The notes below the pieces were generated by a model. That model was not told the origin of the DNA. It saw nothing but the letters and a program-made list of their open reading frames with translations, and ran no database searches. This document shows, piece after piece, positions 1 through 34,386 of a stretch of DNA of 64,000 bases; position 1 is the stretch's first letter, and every line of letters begins with the position of its first letter. This DNA comes from Spongilla lacustris. Its lineage: Eukaryota > Porifera > Demospongiae > Spongillida > Spongillidae. The position numbers were made by a program, and so were the translations under genes. The stretch spans positions 7,813,844 to 7,877,843 of the forward strand of contig OX442421.1 in NCBI GenBank assembly GCA_949361645.1, in the 5' to 3' direction.

Positions 1-3304
<3,304 letters not shown>

Positions 3305-3414
3305 CAGTATTTGAAGTGAAATAAAAAAAGGGGGGGTTTATGTTTCACACCGCATACACATGGTGGCTGTGAGATTAATTATTAAGTTTAATATGTATAA
3401 GTTTTATAGGAAAA
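3305..3414. promoter_or_regulatory. Divergent promoter region MAN1A / CEP43
   Basis: Only 110 bp separate the two start codons. The interval is AT-rich toward CEP43. No convincing TATA box or other named site could be assigned. Confidence 0.6.
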
Positions 3415-5234
3415 ATGGCGGGTGAAGAGGATGTGGAGTTGAGAGATCTAGTTACGCAGATATTAGAAAACAAAGGAGTGCTTGGAAAAATCCGGGTGAG
3501 TTTTAAAGTGTCGTTCTGGACTTTCAGAGAGGCCAGTACACCTTGCACTGTGCAACTTCGATAACGCTTTTTGTGTACCCTAAATACTTCGTGTAAAAAG
3601 CGGCTTATGTTGGTTTGCAGGCCCAGCTGCGAGCAAGCGTTTTTGTAGCCCTTGAAGAACAGGAATCAAAGGAGGTTAGTGATAATTAGCTCGTCTATGT
3701 TGGTAGCTGTGTGCTCCGATACAGACACCACACGCCTTTGTTAACAGAAGGTTGAGGGACTACCTCCAGACAAAAGAAGGTCAGCTCTTTTGATCGGCAC
3801 GACCATCAACTAGATGTATCACCTTATACTTATATTCTCGTGCATCAGGGCAATTGGCAGCTGGAATTGTCCGCGAGTTTTTAGAGCACTTCGAATTGGA
3901 TTTCACGTGTGCTGTTTTTGATCCTGAAACTAACATCGTATGCTCTTTGGTGCCATTGCGTTCCCTTGAGTGTAACGTGGGTACCCTTACTATTCATAGC
4001 TGACTTCTTATCCTGGAAGAGATGGGCTTGCTAGTTCAATTGGACTCGATGCGGGACGTAATGACACTCCCTTGTTGACACAAATTCTGGAGAGAGCAGC
4101 ATGTCAGCAACAACCATCCAGGTTGAAAATACCAGACAGTCCTAGCACACCAGTGACATTTGCAACACCAGCCGTTGCAAGCACAGAGTTGTTAAGGACT
4201 GATGCTGGATCAGCGGTGGGAGGAGGCGGTCGAAGAGGGATAATCCAAGAGGCTTCCACTGGGAAGCTGAACAGAGAAGATAGTGGTGGTTCGGTAAAGC
4301 AGTCTGGGACCAAGAAGTCGAAAGAAGATCTACTAAGTGTCACTAGAGATTCTACGCTGTTGGATAGACCACCACCGCATTCAGACCAGGAACATGGCAG
4401 CCCTGACAGTTCTGATCTGGATCGATTCTTTGAGGATTCCTCCAAGCCACATACAAAAGGGCCAAAGTAAGTGACAAATAGATGGCTCCTAGGGCACCAC
4501 ACAGCATAGCTAGTATACCACAGTGTAGATATTACACCACAGTGTAGGTATTACACCACAGTGTAGATATTACACCACAGTGTAGATATTACACCACAGT
4601 GTAGGTATTACACCACAGTGTAGATATTACACCACAGTGTAGGTATTACACCACAGTGTAGGTATTACACCACAGTGTAGGTATTACACCACAGTGAAGG
4701 TATTACACCACAGTGTAGATATTACACCACAGTGTAGATATAGTATAAATTAATGCACTTTGTGCACACACTAGCTAGTACGCAATTCTTACAACAAAAC
4801 CCTTGTCCCCATTCTTCCTCACCTTGCTAGTACACTTCACACACTGGTTATTTCTTAATAGGCACCTTGACGACGGTAAAACAGATCCTGCGGCTGCTCT
4901 TAAAGGACTGGCTGGAGGGGAGGAGCTTAGAAAGAACAAGTCCAAGGTGGATGGTTTGTACGAAGATGACTTCCAGAGGTGAATATAGTGGAGATTTAGA
5001 ACTGGTACTTACTAATTGTTCTTTTAAAAAATAGTGATGGTGATGTCATCAACCTGTCAGAATCCACAGAAGGGTCAGAGTGGTTGACAGGTGGAAAGGT
5101 AACTTGTTTTCGTATCATACGTAACTTTATGTACTGCTTTTATTTACTTTCAGCTTGAAACAACAGACATCTCAATTTCACATAGCACTTTAGGTGGTGA
5201 TTATGATTATACAGAATCTATACACTCGCAGTGA
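3415..5234 (+). CDS. CEP43: Centrosomal protein CEP43 (FOP / FGFR1OP) homologue
   Basis: Centrosome and basal-body protein needed for microtubule anchoring and ciliogenesis in vertebrates. The start at 3415 gives MAGEEDVELRDLVTQILENK, closely matching the FOP N-terminus, then RAQLRASVFVALEEQE from the next exon (from about 3621). A LisH-type dimerisation segment follows around 3848-3940 (EFLEHFELDFTCAVFDPE). The 4020-4468 exon continues with PLLTQILERAACQQ and then a Ser/Pro-rich linker. C-terminal acidic exons (4861-4979, 5035-5098, 5155-5234) end in a tyrosine/aspartate-rich tail with the stop at 5232-5234. About seven short introns are present. It is convergent with TMEM230. The FOP identity is strong at the N-terminus and weaker in the linker, as is usual for this family. 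Confidence 0.9.
4508..4742. repeat. 19-bp minisatellite in CEP43 intron
   Basis: About 12 near-perfect copies of ATTACACCACAGTGTAGGT (or ...AGAT). It starts about 40 bp after the splice donor at 4469. Confidence 0.92.
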
Positions 5235-5406
5235 GGGACACCATCACCTCAGTCTGACAAACACCTATCCTTTATTTTATTTTATTTGGAGCTGTGCTTA
5301 TTAACCCATTTTCGTTATCAGCTCAGTTTTAATGCGTATATATTTTTTAATAATCACCATACATGTTACAAAGTTTAATTCAGCATCACAATATTACAAT
5401 TTCTAT

Positions 5407-5775
5407 TTAATCGCCAGCTGTTGGGATGTCTGCGTACGAGTAGCCAGGATATCTCATCCAGGCCAAATAGGCCAGTCTAATACTGTAAAATCCTGGGAGG
5501 AATGCAATGCTGCCGATGACAAACAGGGGTATTGCACTGTCGGTGTCAGAGTCAGGGTCACGGTGTCCTATAAATCCTGTCTTCACAAGTCCTCCCAAAG
5601 TAAGAAAAATCGCTCCGACTGTAAACAAGAACACTGCAATTAGGACCGAACGTAGTGGAAATTTAGCGGGAGTCGTATCTTCAAATTGCTCATCGTCGAA
5701 TTCGTCGTCGCTTTTACGAAAACTGACCGTTTCACTCTGCTTCAATTTTGAATATCTTGCTGAACTGCGATGCAT
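5407..5775 (-). CDS. TMEM230: TMEM230 homologue
   Basis: Small two-pass membrane protein of 122 residues, the usual family size; vertebrate TMEM230 is found on secretory and recycling vesicles. The N-terminal half is cytosolic and acidic. Two hydrophobic segments are visible near residues 43-65 (LIAVFLFTVGAIFLTLGGL) and 82-102 (IPLFVIGSIAFLPGFYSIRL). The second contains the family hallmark FLPGFYSIRLAY, followed by GYSYADIP, which aligns with the conserved GYSYDDIP tail. It is a single exon, unlike most genes here. Its start codon is only 37 bp from that of the divergent MFI-like gene. Confidence 0.95.
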   Translation of the reverse strand: MHRSSARYSKLKQSETVSFRKSDDEFDDEQFEDTTPAKFPLRSVLIAVFLFTVGAIFLTLGGLVKTGFIGHRDPDSDTDSAIPLFVIGSIAFLPGFYSIRLAYLAWMRYPGYSYADIPTAGD

Positions 5776-5812
5776 TTTAAATACCGTAAATCATTGAATT
5801 ATACAATTAACC
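5776..5812. promoter_or_regulatory. 37-bp head-to-head gap TMEM230 / MFI-like gene
   Basis: The start codons lie only 37 bp apart, so the 5' UTRs must be very short or the transcripts must overlap. The gap is AT-rich and contains TTTAAATA and GAATTATACAATT. Confidence 0.6.
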
Positions 5813-8026
5813 ATGGTTTCAACTGGCGTAGCAAGAACGATATTGCGAGACGCAGATTTTCCAGGTACTAATATTCTCCCATATAAAATATAAAACGAAT
5901 CGATCACTTTTCACTTGTAGAGGACGATAATCCAACTTACGTTTTAGCTGTGTCTGGAAAAGCGAAAAGAAGGGTTCGTTGCCATGGGAATTAAAACGCT
6001 GGAGCCTAATTTCCTCATCCCCAGACTGCGCTTACACAAGGCGGCAAAGCCGGAAGAATAGCGGCTGCTCTTGAGATACAGAGAATTTGGAGAGGGCGGA
6101 AAACCAGGTAAAGTCTAACCTACAGACCAACTAACTTCCGACTTATTCTTTTTGTATACCGGTAGGCGAAAGCTCAGTGCAATTTTAGGCAGCTTAGCCT
6201 TACAGAAACCACACCAGGTAGAGTATGGTTTGCGATTGGGCGCCTGAACTTAAAAATCTCCTCACAGAAGCGGTCCCGCTTTCCGCACGTGTACGCTCAT
6301 TACAGGCAGTATGTGCGGTGGTGCGCGGAGCAAGGCTTGCCTCCGGACATTGTGCTCAGTTTTCGTGACTACTGCGCTAGGATCATCCAACAATGGTGGA
6401 AGGGATTAGATAGGTCACATCAGAAAGAAGAAAAGGTTAGTTAGCTTAGCATGCAAATGCATCTCTCGTTACATATATTACAACGAACTCAGCCAATCTG
6501 GAGCGTACAAAAAGCAGTTATTGTTATTCAAAGAGCCTGGAGGAGGCGCAATGTAGGCCTCTAGCCATCAGGATGATATTGTAGCAATACAATGGTCTCT
6601 CAAACAGGATGTGAAGTTGTACAGATTCTATCGTGATCTGATCATGTTCAGAGGAAAGGGAAACCCCTCCCACTTGCTGAGAACAGTAAATCCACTGGAG
6701 GTGAGGGCAGCTGTTATTATAATCATTGAACAAATGCAAACGACTTAAATACAACAATCAGTGTCCCAGTTCTTGTATTAAAAGGATTTCTGCAGGCAGG
6801 GTTATTGGACAGAGCTGCAGGATCCGTTGTTAGATTCAGACTTGGAGGGGTAAGAGATGAGACTAGTCTGGGGACTCGAGACTGATGATTGTAGTACAGC
6901 CATCACTTGGGTCCCCAGGCCAAGATTGCGTGGCAAAGATCAAACGGTTCCCCCTCTCCTCCCACACGCCCCTTTCCACAGAACACCTTCCCTCCCACCA
7001 TCTACTACAAGATCTATACCCACCATGGCATAGTGGACATGTGTGCGTACAGCCCACGCGACTACACCTCTATGGCTTACAGGTGGCGTGTTGCCCGTGA
7101 TGCAAACAGCAAGAACCCCAGGACAGTGGAGGGTGGAGGTGAGGGCAGTGGAGGGTGGAGGTGAGGGCAGTGGAGGGTGGAGGTGAGGGCAGTGGAGGGT
7201 GGAGGTGAGGGCAGTGGAGGGTGGAGGTGAGGGCAGTGGAGGGTGGAGGTGAGGACAGTGGAGGGTGGAGATGAAGACAGTGGAGGGTGGAGGTGAGGAC
7301 AGTGGAGGGTGGAGGTGAGGACAGTGGAGGGTGGAGGTGAGGACAGTGGAGGGTGTAGGTGAGGACAGTGGAGGTGAATGTCCCACAGGGGAGGAATATG
7401 GGAAGTGTTGCATTACTGCAGCTTGCACCTTAAAGGGAAGGAGAACTGGTACCAGAGATGGGAAAACAATGGTTGGAGACCTGTGTCTTTCAGGGTAGGT
7501 AGGTACATGAGGGGCTGGCCTGTGTAAGTACTGTCATCTCTCTGATTAGCTATTTGATGGTGCTAATGATGCTGTCACTATGGAGACTACATCAAAGCTG
7601 AAAGAGTTCCACCACTCCAAGGTACATGCTTTGATGTATGTGTTGGTGTATGTGCCATCAAGGATATTTAATTATTAAATATCCTTGGTGCTATTTGCAT
7701 CTTCACAGCTTCGAAGACAGGAAGATCTTCAGAAGAGAAAAAAGCAACGCAAAATTGAGTGGCTGAAAAAGATGTGAGCTCTCCTTGTCTCTTCCTCCTC
7801 CCGCTCATCTCTCCCTCCCTCATCCTCCCTCTGCTTCTCTTTCCCACCTTCCCCTTGTCCCATATGTTGCTAGGTACAGAGATGGGGCCTTGCAGGCCCG
7901 AGCAGGCACAACAAAACCAGGTGTTGTGGAGGTGCACAAGACTGACACAGCGCAGGAAGAAGATGAGGTGGAGGAGCTGTTGTCATGGAGCAAGGAGCTG
8001 GACTTTGAGGAGTAAGTGTGTGTGTG

Positions 8027-8096
<70 letters not shown>

Positions 8097-8167
8097 CTTG
8101 ATGAGTCATGTGCAGTATGCTGGTGTTCTACTCCATGTCATGTTTTCTAGTGCAAGTGTAATTATCA

Positions 8168-8234
<67 letters not shown>

Positions 8235-8349
8235 AACACACACACACACTTGCTGGACATGTATTTCCAGGTACCTCACCAACTGGTCACTTTCTGCTAC
8301 CAGTGCTTACTCTGATGGTACAGTGTGTGTGGAGGAGCATCTTGCTTGA
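5813..8349 (+). CDS. C11orf65/MFI-like IQ-motif protein
   Basis: It resembles the vertebrate C11orf65 (MFI) protein, reported as a mitochondrial fission regulator. The first exons carry an IQ-type segment (ALEIQRIWRGRKTRRKLSAI) and a second one (IIQQWWKG). Then come the family blocks VKLYRFYRDLIMFRGKGNPS, AGLLDRAAGSVVRFRLGG, TIYYKIYTHHGIVDMCAYSP, NWYQRWENNGWRPVS, KLRRQEDLQKRKKQRKIEWL and ELDFEEYLTNW. The last exon (from 8271) ends at the stop 8347-8349. At least ten short introns are present. One donor lies inside a minisatellite (7119-7376) whose every copy contains a potential donor. The last intron holds facing (TG)n and (CA)n tracts. I identified it from remembered family blocks, so the orthology should be confirmed. 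Confidence 0.85.
7119..7376. repeat. 22-bp minisatellite with a splice-donor motif in each copy
   Basis: About 11 copies of a 22-bp unit with the core GTGGAGGGTGGAGGTGAGG. Each contains GGAG/GTGAGG, a good donor match. The array begins inside the coding exon that ends near 7140. Confidence 0.9.
8017..8250. repeat. Facing (TG)n and (CA)n tracts in last intron of MFI-like gene
   Basis: A (TG)n run (about 8017-8094) is followed about 80 bp later by a (CA)n run (about 8172-8250). In the transcript the two are complementary and could form a long hairpin just before the last exon at 8271. Confidence 0.9.
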
Positions 8350-9000
8350 ATATATATCACTATGGCAACATCATTAACAGCCTCATTGGAGCAATGCCTT
8401 TTTTAATACGTCACAAGTACCAAAAATGTCATTCGTGCACATTTGTTGTGGTTTGCAAGTTTATGTGGATGTGTGTGGGATATATGTACAGGCTAACAAT
8501 GGTTAGCTGGCTAATGGTTAGCTATTATTAAAAAACTATTTTAAAAAAACCCAGGAAGGTGTTTGTTTTAATTAAAGCTAGCTATGAAAAACAGTCCATG
8601 GCCACTTGTCCCCAGGCCCATAGATCTCACTACTGCAAACTCACCCAAAGATCACTTGTCATTGTCGGCATTATGATTAAATGAAACAAGTTCAAGTTTT
8701 GATCTGCACTACTGAAATCAGTTATCAATAGCAACAAACAATAATGGCTAAATAACAAAAAAAAAAAAATTGCCTTCAGTCAAATATAGTCTCCTCTCCC
8801 ACCAGACCCCCCACCTCTTCCACCTATCACAACACTGCCTTAATGTATCATCTTTTTGATCATTGTTTCAAAAAGCGAAATAAAAATTAAAAAATATACA
8901 CTCTTGGGCTTAAACTTGTTCTATAAGCAATAAAAATAATAATATCTTGTCTATGGTCTAAAATTCTAGTGCTAGAAACAGACATGGAGTTACAATAGGC
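8350..9000. other. Convergent intergenic gap, no gene seen
   Basis: AT-rich spacer between the stop codons of the MFI-like gene and PARP4. It holds likely 3' UTRs of both, several AATAAA-like signals (on the plus strand near 8878 and 8930) and an A-run near 8758-8769. No open frame with recognisable content. Confidence 0.6.
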
Positions 9001-28093
<19,093 letters not shown>

Positions 28094-28111
28094 TGCTGTA
28101 ATAATGCGTGG

Positions 28112-28168
28112 GTTCACAAATTACGTCATGCACCATATCCTGTACTAGCGGTGACGTAATTTGTGAAC
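28112..28168. promoter_or_regulatory. Perfect 17-bp inverted repeat with CRE-like sites
   Basis: GTTCACAAATTACGTCA (28112-28128) is repeated in exact inverse at 28152-28168, with a 23-bp spacer. Each arm contains TTACGTCA/TGACGTAA, a match to bZIP (CREB/ATF or PAR-type) sites. It lies 19 bp upstream of the PARP4 start codon, in the divergent PARP4/PFK promoter region. Confidence 0.8.
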
Positions 28169-28700
28169 TTGAAAGTATTTTGGTCAATCTCGGTATGTTT
28201 AACAGTTCTTGCACTTGCTAGTTGCCACTTTAACCTGGCTTCGGCTCAATTTCGCTACATGCATGGCTCGACCTTTTTGACATGACCACACTAACACTGC
28301 AACATGCTCTTGAGACTTGATTGTAAGGTTGGTGGGCATTTTTTTATGGTGGCCTTGTTATCCAGAGACGCAATGGGATCAGAGGCTGTACTGCGACAGG
28401 TTTGGGCACAGCTATGATGGCTGATCTGCGAGCGCATTGTGTTTGGCAACCCCAACTTCCGAAGTACTAAACTTATGCACAAACATGTGGTTTATATCAT
28501 AGCAAAGCCTTCATTTGCCATTGTCCAAACATCCACCCTCCTTGTGAAGTGGAGGGGTGGCCTGGGTTTTGACAATGGAGCTGTCTGAGTCATTTTTATC
28601 CGTATTCCTCAGTTACCGTGACAACAATATTAATACCTTTAATAATTAAGAAGCGTAATACCGGTACGCGTCTGGTCTGACAGAGAAATTTCGTTAAAGC
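28169..28700. other. Remaining divergent promoter region PARP4 / PFK
   Basis: About 530 bp with no supported open frame. It is AT-rich near the PFK start (TTAATAATTAAGAAG). Likely 5' UTR and promoter of the PFK gene. Confidence 0.5.
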
Positions 28701-31046
28701 ATGGAACAGTTTAGACGTCTTGGAAAACAAGTGTCTTTTTCAGGAGCACTGGCCAGACTGCCAGACCCGAACGGAAAACTCGGCGTCCTCACGAGCGGGG
28801 GAGACTCCCAGGGCATGAACGCGGCTCTGAGGGCTGTGGCCAGGACAGCCATGGCGCACGGAATGAAAACCTACCTGATAAAAGAAGGCTACAAGGGCCT
28901 CGTGGAAGGGGGAGATAAGTACATTAAGGAAGCGGAGTGGTTCGCCGTGTCCAACATCCTTCAGGATGGGGGCACGAGTATCGGTACCGCTCGCTGCAAG
29001 GAGTTCATGGAAAGGCCTGGTCGCCTACGGGGAGCGGAAAACCTCATAAAGGCGGGCATCAATAACCTCGCCATCATTGGAGGGGACGGAAGCCTGACGG
29101 GAGCGAACATCTTCAAGGAGGAGTGGCAGTCGTACGTCAAGGAGTTGGTGGAAGCGAAGCGCATCACCGAAGAGCAGGCGGCCCAGAGCAGCTACCTGAA
29201 CGTGGTCGGGCTGGTTGGCTCCATCGACAACGACATGTGCGGGACGGACATGACCATAGGTGCGGACACCGCCCTCCACCGCATCCTCGAGGCGATCGAC
29301 TGCCTGACGAACACGGCCTCTAGCCACCAGCGGAGCTTCATCCTGGAAGTGATGGGGCGACACTGCGGGTACCTGGCCCTCATGGCGGGCATCGCCGGGG
29401 CCGCGGACTGGGTCCTCGTGCCCGAACAACCTCCGCCCGAGGGGTGGGAAGAGGCCATGTGTCAGCGGGTCGACCTGGGCAGGAAGATGGGGAGGAGGCA
29501 CAGCCTGATCGTTATCTCGGAAGGTGCTGTCGACCTCCACAATCATCCAATCACTTCCCAGGATGTCAAGTTGATCCTCGAGAAGCGGCTAGGTCACGAC
29601 ACGAGGATCACTGTGCTGGGCCACGTCCAAAGAGGGGGGAAACCCTCTGCCTACGACCGTGCTGTTGCCACTCGCATGGGGGCAGCAGCTGCCATCTACC
29701 TGCTCAAGGCTGACGGCGAGGTGGAACCAGTCCTGATGGCCGTGCAGGGGAACAGGATCGTCGAGATGCCGCTGATGGAGTGCGTGGAGCAGTCCAGGGC
29801 AGTCAACAGGGCCATGCAGGAGTGCAAGTTTGACGAGGCACTGAAGCTGAGAGGGGAGCGGTTTGAGCGTAACTGGAAGCTGATGGGTGAGCTCAAGTCA
29901 TACCACGCCGATATCCAAGACCAAGCCGGGCCAAAGTACCGCTTTGCCATCATGAATGTCGGTGCCCCAGCTGCCGGAACCAACAGCGCCATCCGGGCGT
30001 TTGTCCGACTCATGCTGTATCGAGGTCACACTGTGCTCGGTATCCACGAGGGGTTCGAAGGGTTACTGAGGGCCGACATAGAGGAGATGACATGGGAGAT
30101 GGTGGACGGGTGGAGTGCTCTTGGAGGATCCAACCTTGGCACGAATAGGCAAAAACCCACAAAAAAGAACCTTCCTGAAATTGCTGCAAAGTTTGGCGAG
30201 TATAAGATTGATGGTTTGGTGATCATTGGTGGCTTTGAGGCCTTCGAGAGCCTGCTTGAGCTGGAGAAGGCCCGCGACTTCCACACTGCCTTCCGCGTCC
30301 CCATGATAGGCATCCCAGCCACCATCAGCAACAATGTCCCCGGCACGGAGTACAGCCTTGGGTGTGACACGGCTATTAACATTATCGTGTCGGCCTGCGA
30401 CACACTCAAGCTCTCTGCCCATGCCAGCCGCAAACGTGTCTTTGTCGTGGAAACAATGGGAGGCTACTGTGGCTACCTGGCGACCATGTCAGCACTGGCC
30501 GGGGGCGCCGACTCTGCCTACGTATTTGAGGAAAAGTTCACCATCGCTGACCTCCAGCGTGACGTTGGGTTCCTCATCAGGAAGTTCAATGACGGGCTGC
30601 AGAGAGGCATCATTATCAGGAACGAGAGCTGCAGCGAGAACTTCACCTCCACCTTCATGTGCCGCGTGCTGAACGAGGAGGGGAAGGGGATCTTCATCGT
30701 GCGTGACAACATCCTCGGCCACCTCCAGCAAGGGGACAGGCCGAGTCCCTTCGACCGGATCCTGGGGATCAAGTTTGCATCGCAGGCGGCAGTGTTCCTG
30801 CTGGAGGAGGTGGCCAAGGCCACGACCCCCAAGGGGAAGATCAGGGCCACCACCCATGAGTCTGTGTGCATGGTGGGGCTGAGGGGGAAAGGGTACGATC
30901 CCATCCCCCTGAGCGAGCTCATCCCAAAGACGGACTTTCCTCACCGTATCCCTCACGATCAGTGGTGGATGTCTCTGAGGCCGCTGATCAGTCTTCTTGC
31001 TCGGCACACTGACCGCCTTTTCCTCGGAGAAGACCTACCCTGCTAA
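28701..31046 (+). CDS. PFK: ATP-dependent 6-phosphofructokinase, animal type, intronless
   Basis: Converts fructose 6-phosphate to the 1,6-bisphosphate in glycolysis. The 781 residues span the full double-domain animal enzyme. The N-half has the ATP-binding LTSGGDSQGMNAALRAV, IIGGDGSLTGA and the catalytic GSIDNDMCGTDMTIG; then MGRHCGYLALMAGIAGAADW and GHVQRGGKPSAYDR. The C-half, the regulatory copy, starts near residue 415 (YRFAIMNVGAPAAGTNSAIR) and has IGIPATISNNVPGTE and MGGYCGYLATMSALAGGAD. There is no intron in 2.3 kb, and the GC content is visibly higher than in neighbouring genes. A retrocopy origin is possible; alternatively intron loss. The stop is at 31044-31046. Confidence 0.97.
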   Translation: MEQFRRLGKQVSFSGALARLPDPNGKLGVLTSGGDSQGMNAALRAVARTAMAHGMKTYLIKEGYKGLVEGGDKYIKEAEWFAVSNILQDGGTSIGTARCKEFMERPGRLRGAENLIKAGINNLAIIGGDGSLTGANIFKEEWQSYVKELVEAKRITEEQAAQSSYLNVVGLVGSIDNDMCGTDMTIGADTALHRILEAIDCLTNTASSHQRSFILEVMGRHCGYLALMAGIAGAADWVLVPEQPPPEGWEEAMCQRVDLGRKMGRRHSLIVISEGAVDLHNHPITSQDVKLILEKRLGHDTRITVLGHVQRGGKPSAYDRAVATRMGAAAAIYLLKADGEVEPVLMAVQGNRIVEMPLMECVEQSRAVNRAMQECKFDEALKLRGERFERNWKLMGELKSYHADIQDQAGPKYRFAIMNVGAPAAGTNSAIRAFVRLMLYRGHTVLGIHEGFEGLLRADIEEMTWEMVDGWSALGGSNLGTNRQKPTKKNLPEIAAKFGEYKIDGLVIIGGFEAFESLLELEKARDFHTAFRVPMIGIPATISNNVPGTEYSLGCDTAINIIVSACDTLKLSAHASRKRVFVVETMGGYCGYLATMSALAGGADSAYVFEEKFTIADLQRDVGFLIRKFNDGLQRGIIIRNESCSENFTSTFMCRVLNEEGKGIFIVRDNILGHLQQGDRPSPFDRILGIKFASQAAVFLLEEVAKATTPKGKIRATTHESVCMVGLRGKGYDPIPLSELIPKTDFPHRIPHDQWWMSLRPLISLLARHTDRLFLGEDLPC

Positions 31047-31412
31047 CACCTGCCATATTGTGTGTGTGTGTGTGCTTTTGTGGTGCAGTTGTTTGAGAGC
31101 GTATGTGTTGTGTAAGTTGCGTGTGTATTCATTATATACCTGCAGTTGGTACATCTTGTCCCCTGTGTGTTATATGATTTGCACCACTTGGCCATGGCAA
31201 GTTTGTCATTTTGCATGTGCTGAAATGCCATGTCTCATGTCTGCCTAGATATTCTATTTTGTTGGACACATGCAGTATTGTGTGAACCCCCTAATAACAC
31301 ATTTTCTTCTATTCTGTATCGATCCTCTGTTGGAATACTGCAAAATATGAGAACACAAACCAGTACATGTGTACACACACACACACATGCATAAATAAAT
31401 AGAAATGAAGTG

Positions 31413-33539
<2,127 letters not shown>

Positions 33540-33636
33540 GTACATGTACATGCGTTACGTGCAGAACCCCTCCCCCAGCAAATTTCTCTTAAAATAGCGC
33601 ATGCGTGGTTGTGTATGTTCCGGTTATGGTTCTAAG
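33540..33636. promoter_or_regulatory. Divergent promoter region, coiled-coil gene / SNX3
   Basis: 97 bp between start codons. It contains GCGCATGCGTGG, an NRF1-like GCGCATGCG site often found in bidirectional housekeeping promoters. The assignment rests on the motif only. Confidence 0.55.
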
Positions 33637-34314
33637 ATGGCGGATCCTGAAGCAGCGCCCTCCCAAGCTGGTGGTCCAACAACAAAGCGACTAGATTTCA
33701 AGCACCAGACACTTGACGATGCATATGCTGCACCTGCCAATCTACTCGAAATTGAGGTGTCTGCCCCGGAGACCCATGGAATCGGAAGAGGGCGATACAC
33801 GGATTATGTCATTAGAATGAAGGTGCGTTTTAGGGTGTAAGCTTTTGCGCCGCTACTGTTACGGCTGCTGCGTAGCATAGCCCTGCCGTGCGATATTCTT
33901 AGGTGTGGCTTAGGTGTGCGCGAGCCACAAGTAAAGGGGTTTTGACGGCCGACGCTTTACTTCCTTTCTGCCAACACAGACGAACATACCCATCTTCAAG
34001 CTGAAGGAGTCTTCGGTAAGAAGACGGTACAGTGAATTCGAGTGGCTGAAGAGAGAACTAGAAAGGGACAGCAAGGTATGTCCCTTCCCGTGCACCCGCA
34101 CGCACTACCCTCCCACCTTTGTGCTACTCGGGGTGGCTGGTGTCGTCTAGACTTTTGTCAGGCGGTTACGTTGGTCAAGTGCCCTTACCAGTCAGTTTAG
34201 CTGCTCCATTGTAAGCATGGTTGCTGTTGTAGTCCCTTGTGATGGGCTCCTGTTTTTTTTTTCTTCCTGTGTTTACATATTCATTTGTCACACCAACAAC
34301 TTCACAGCAGCTCG

Positions 34315-34386
<72 letters not shown>

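Noticed and set aside
28112..28168. Rho-independent-type terminator reading of the perfect inverted repeat
   Set aside because: This is a eukaryotic promoter region, with no T-run and a long spacer. A regulatory palindrome is a better reading.
29025..31007. Several 100-170-codon frames opposite the PFK gene
   Set aside because: Antisense shadows of a GC-rich, highly conserved coding sequence.
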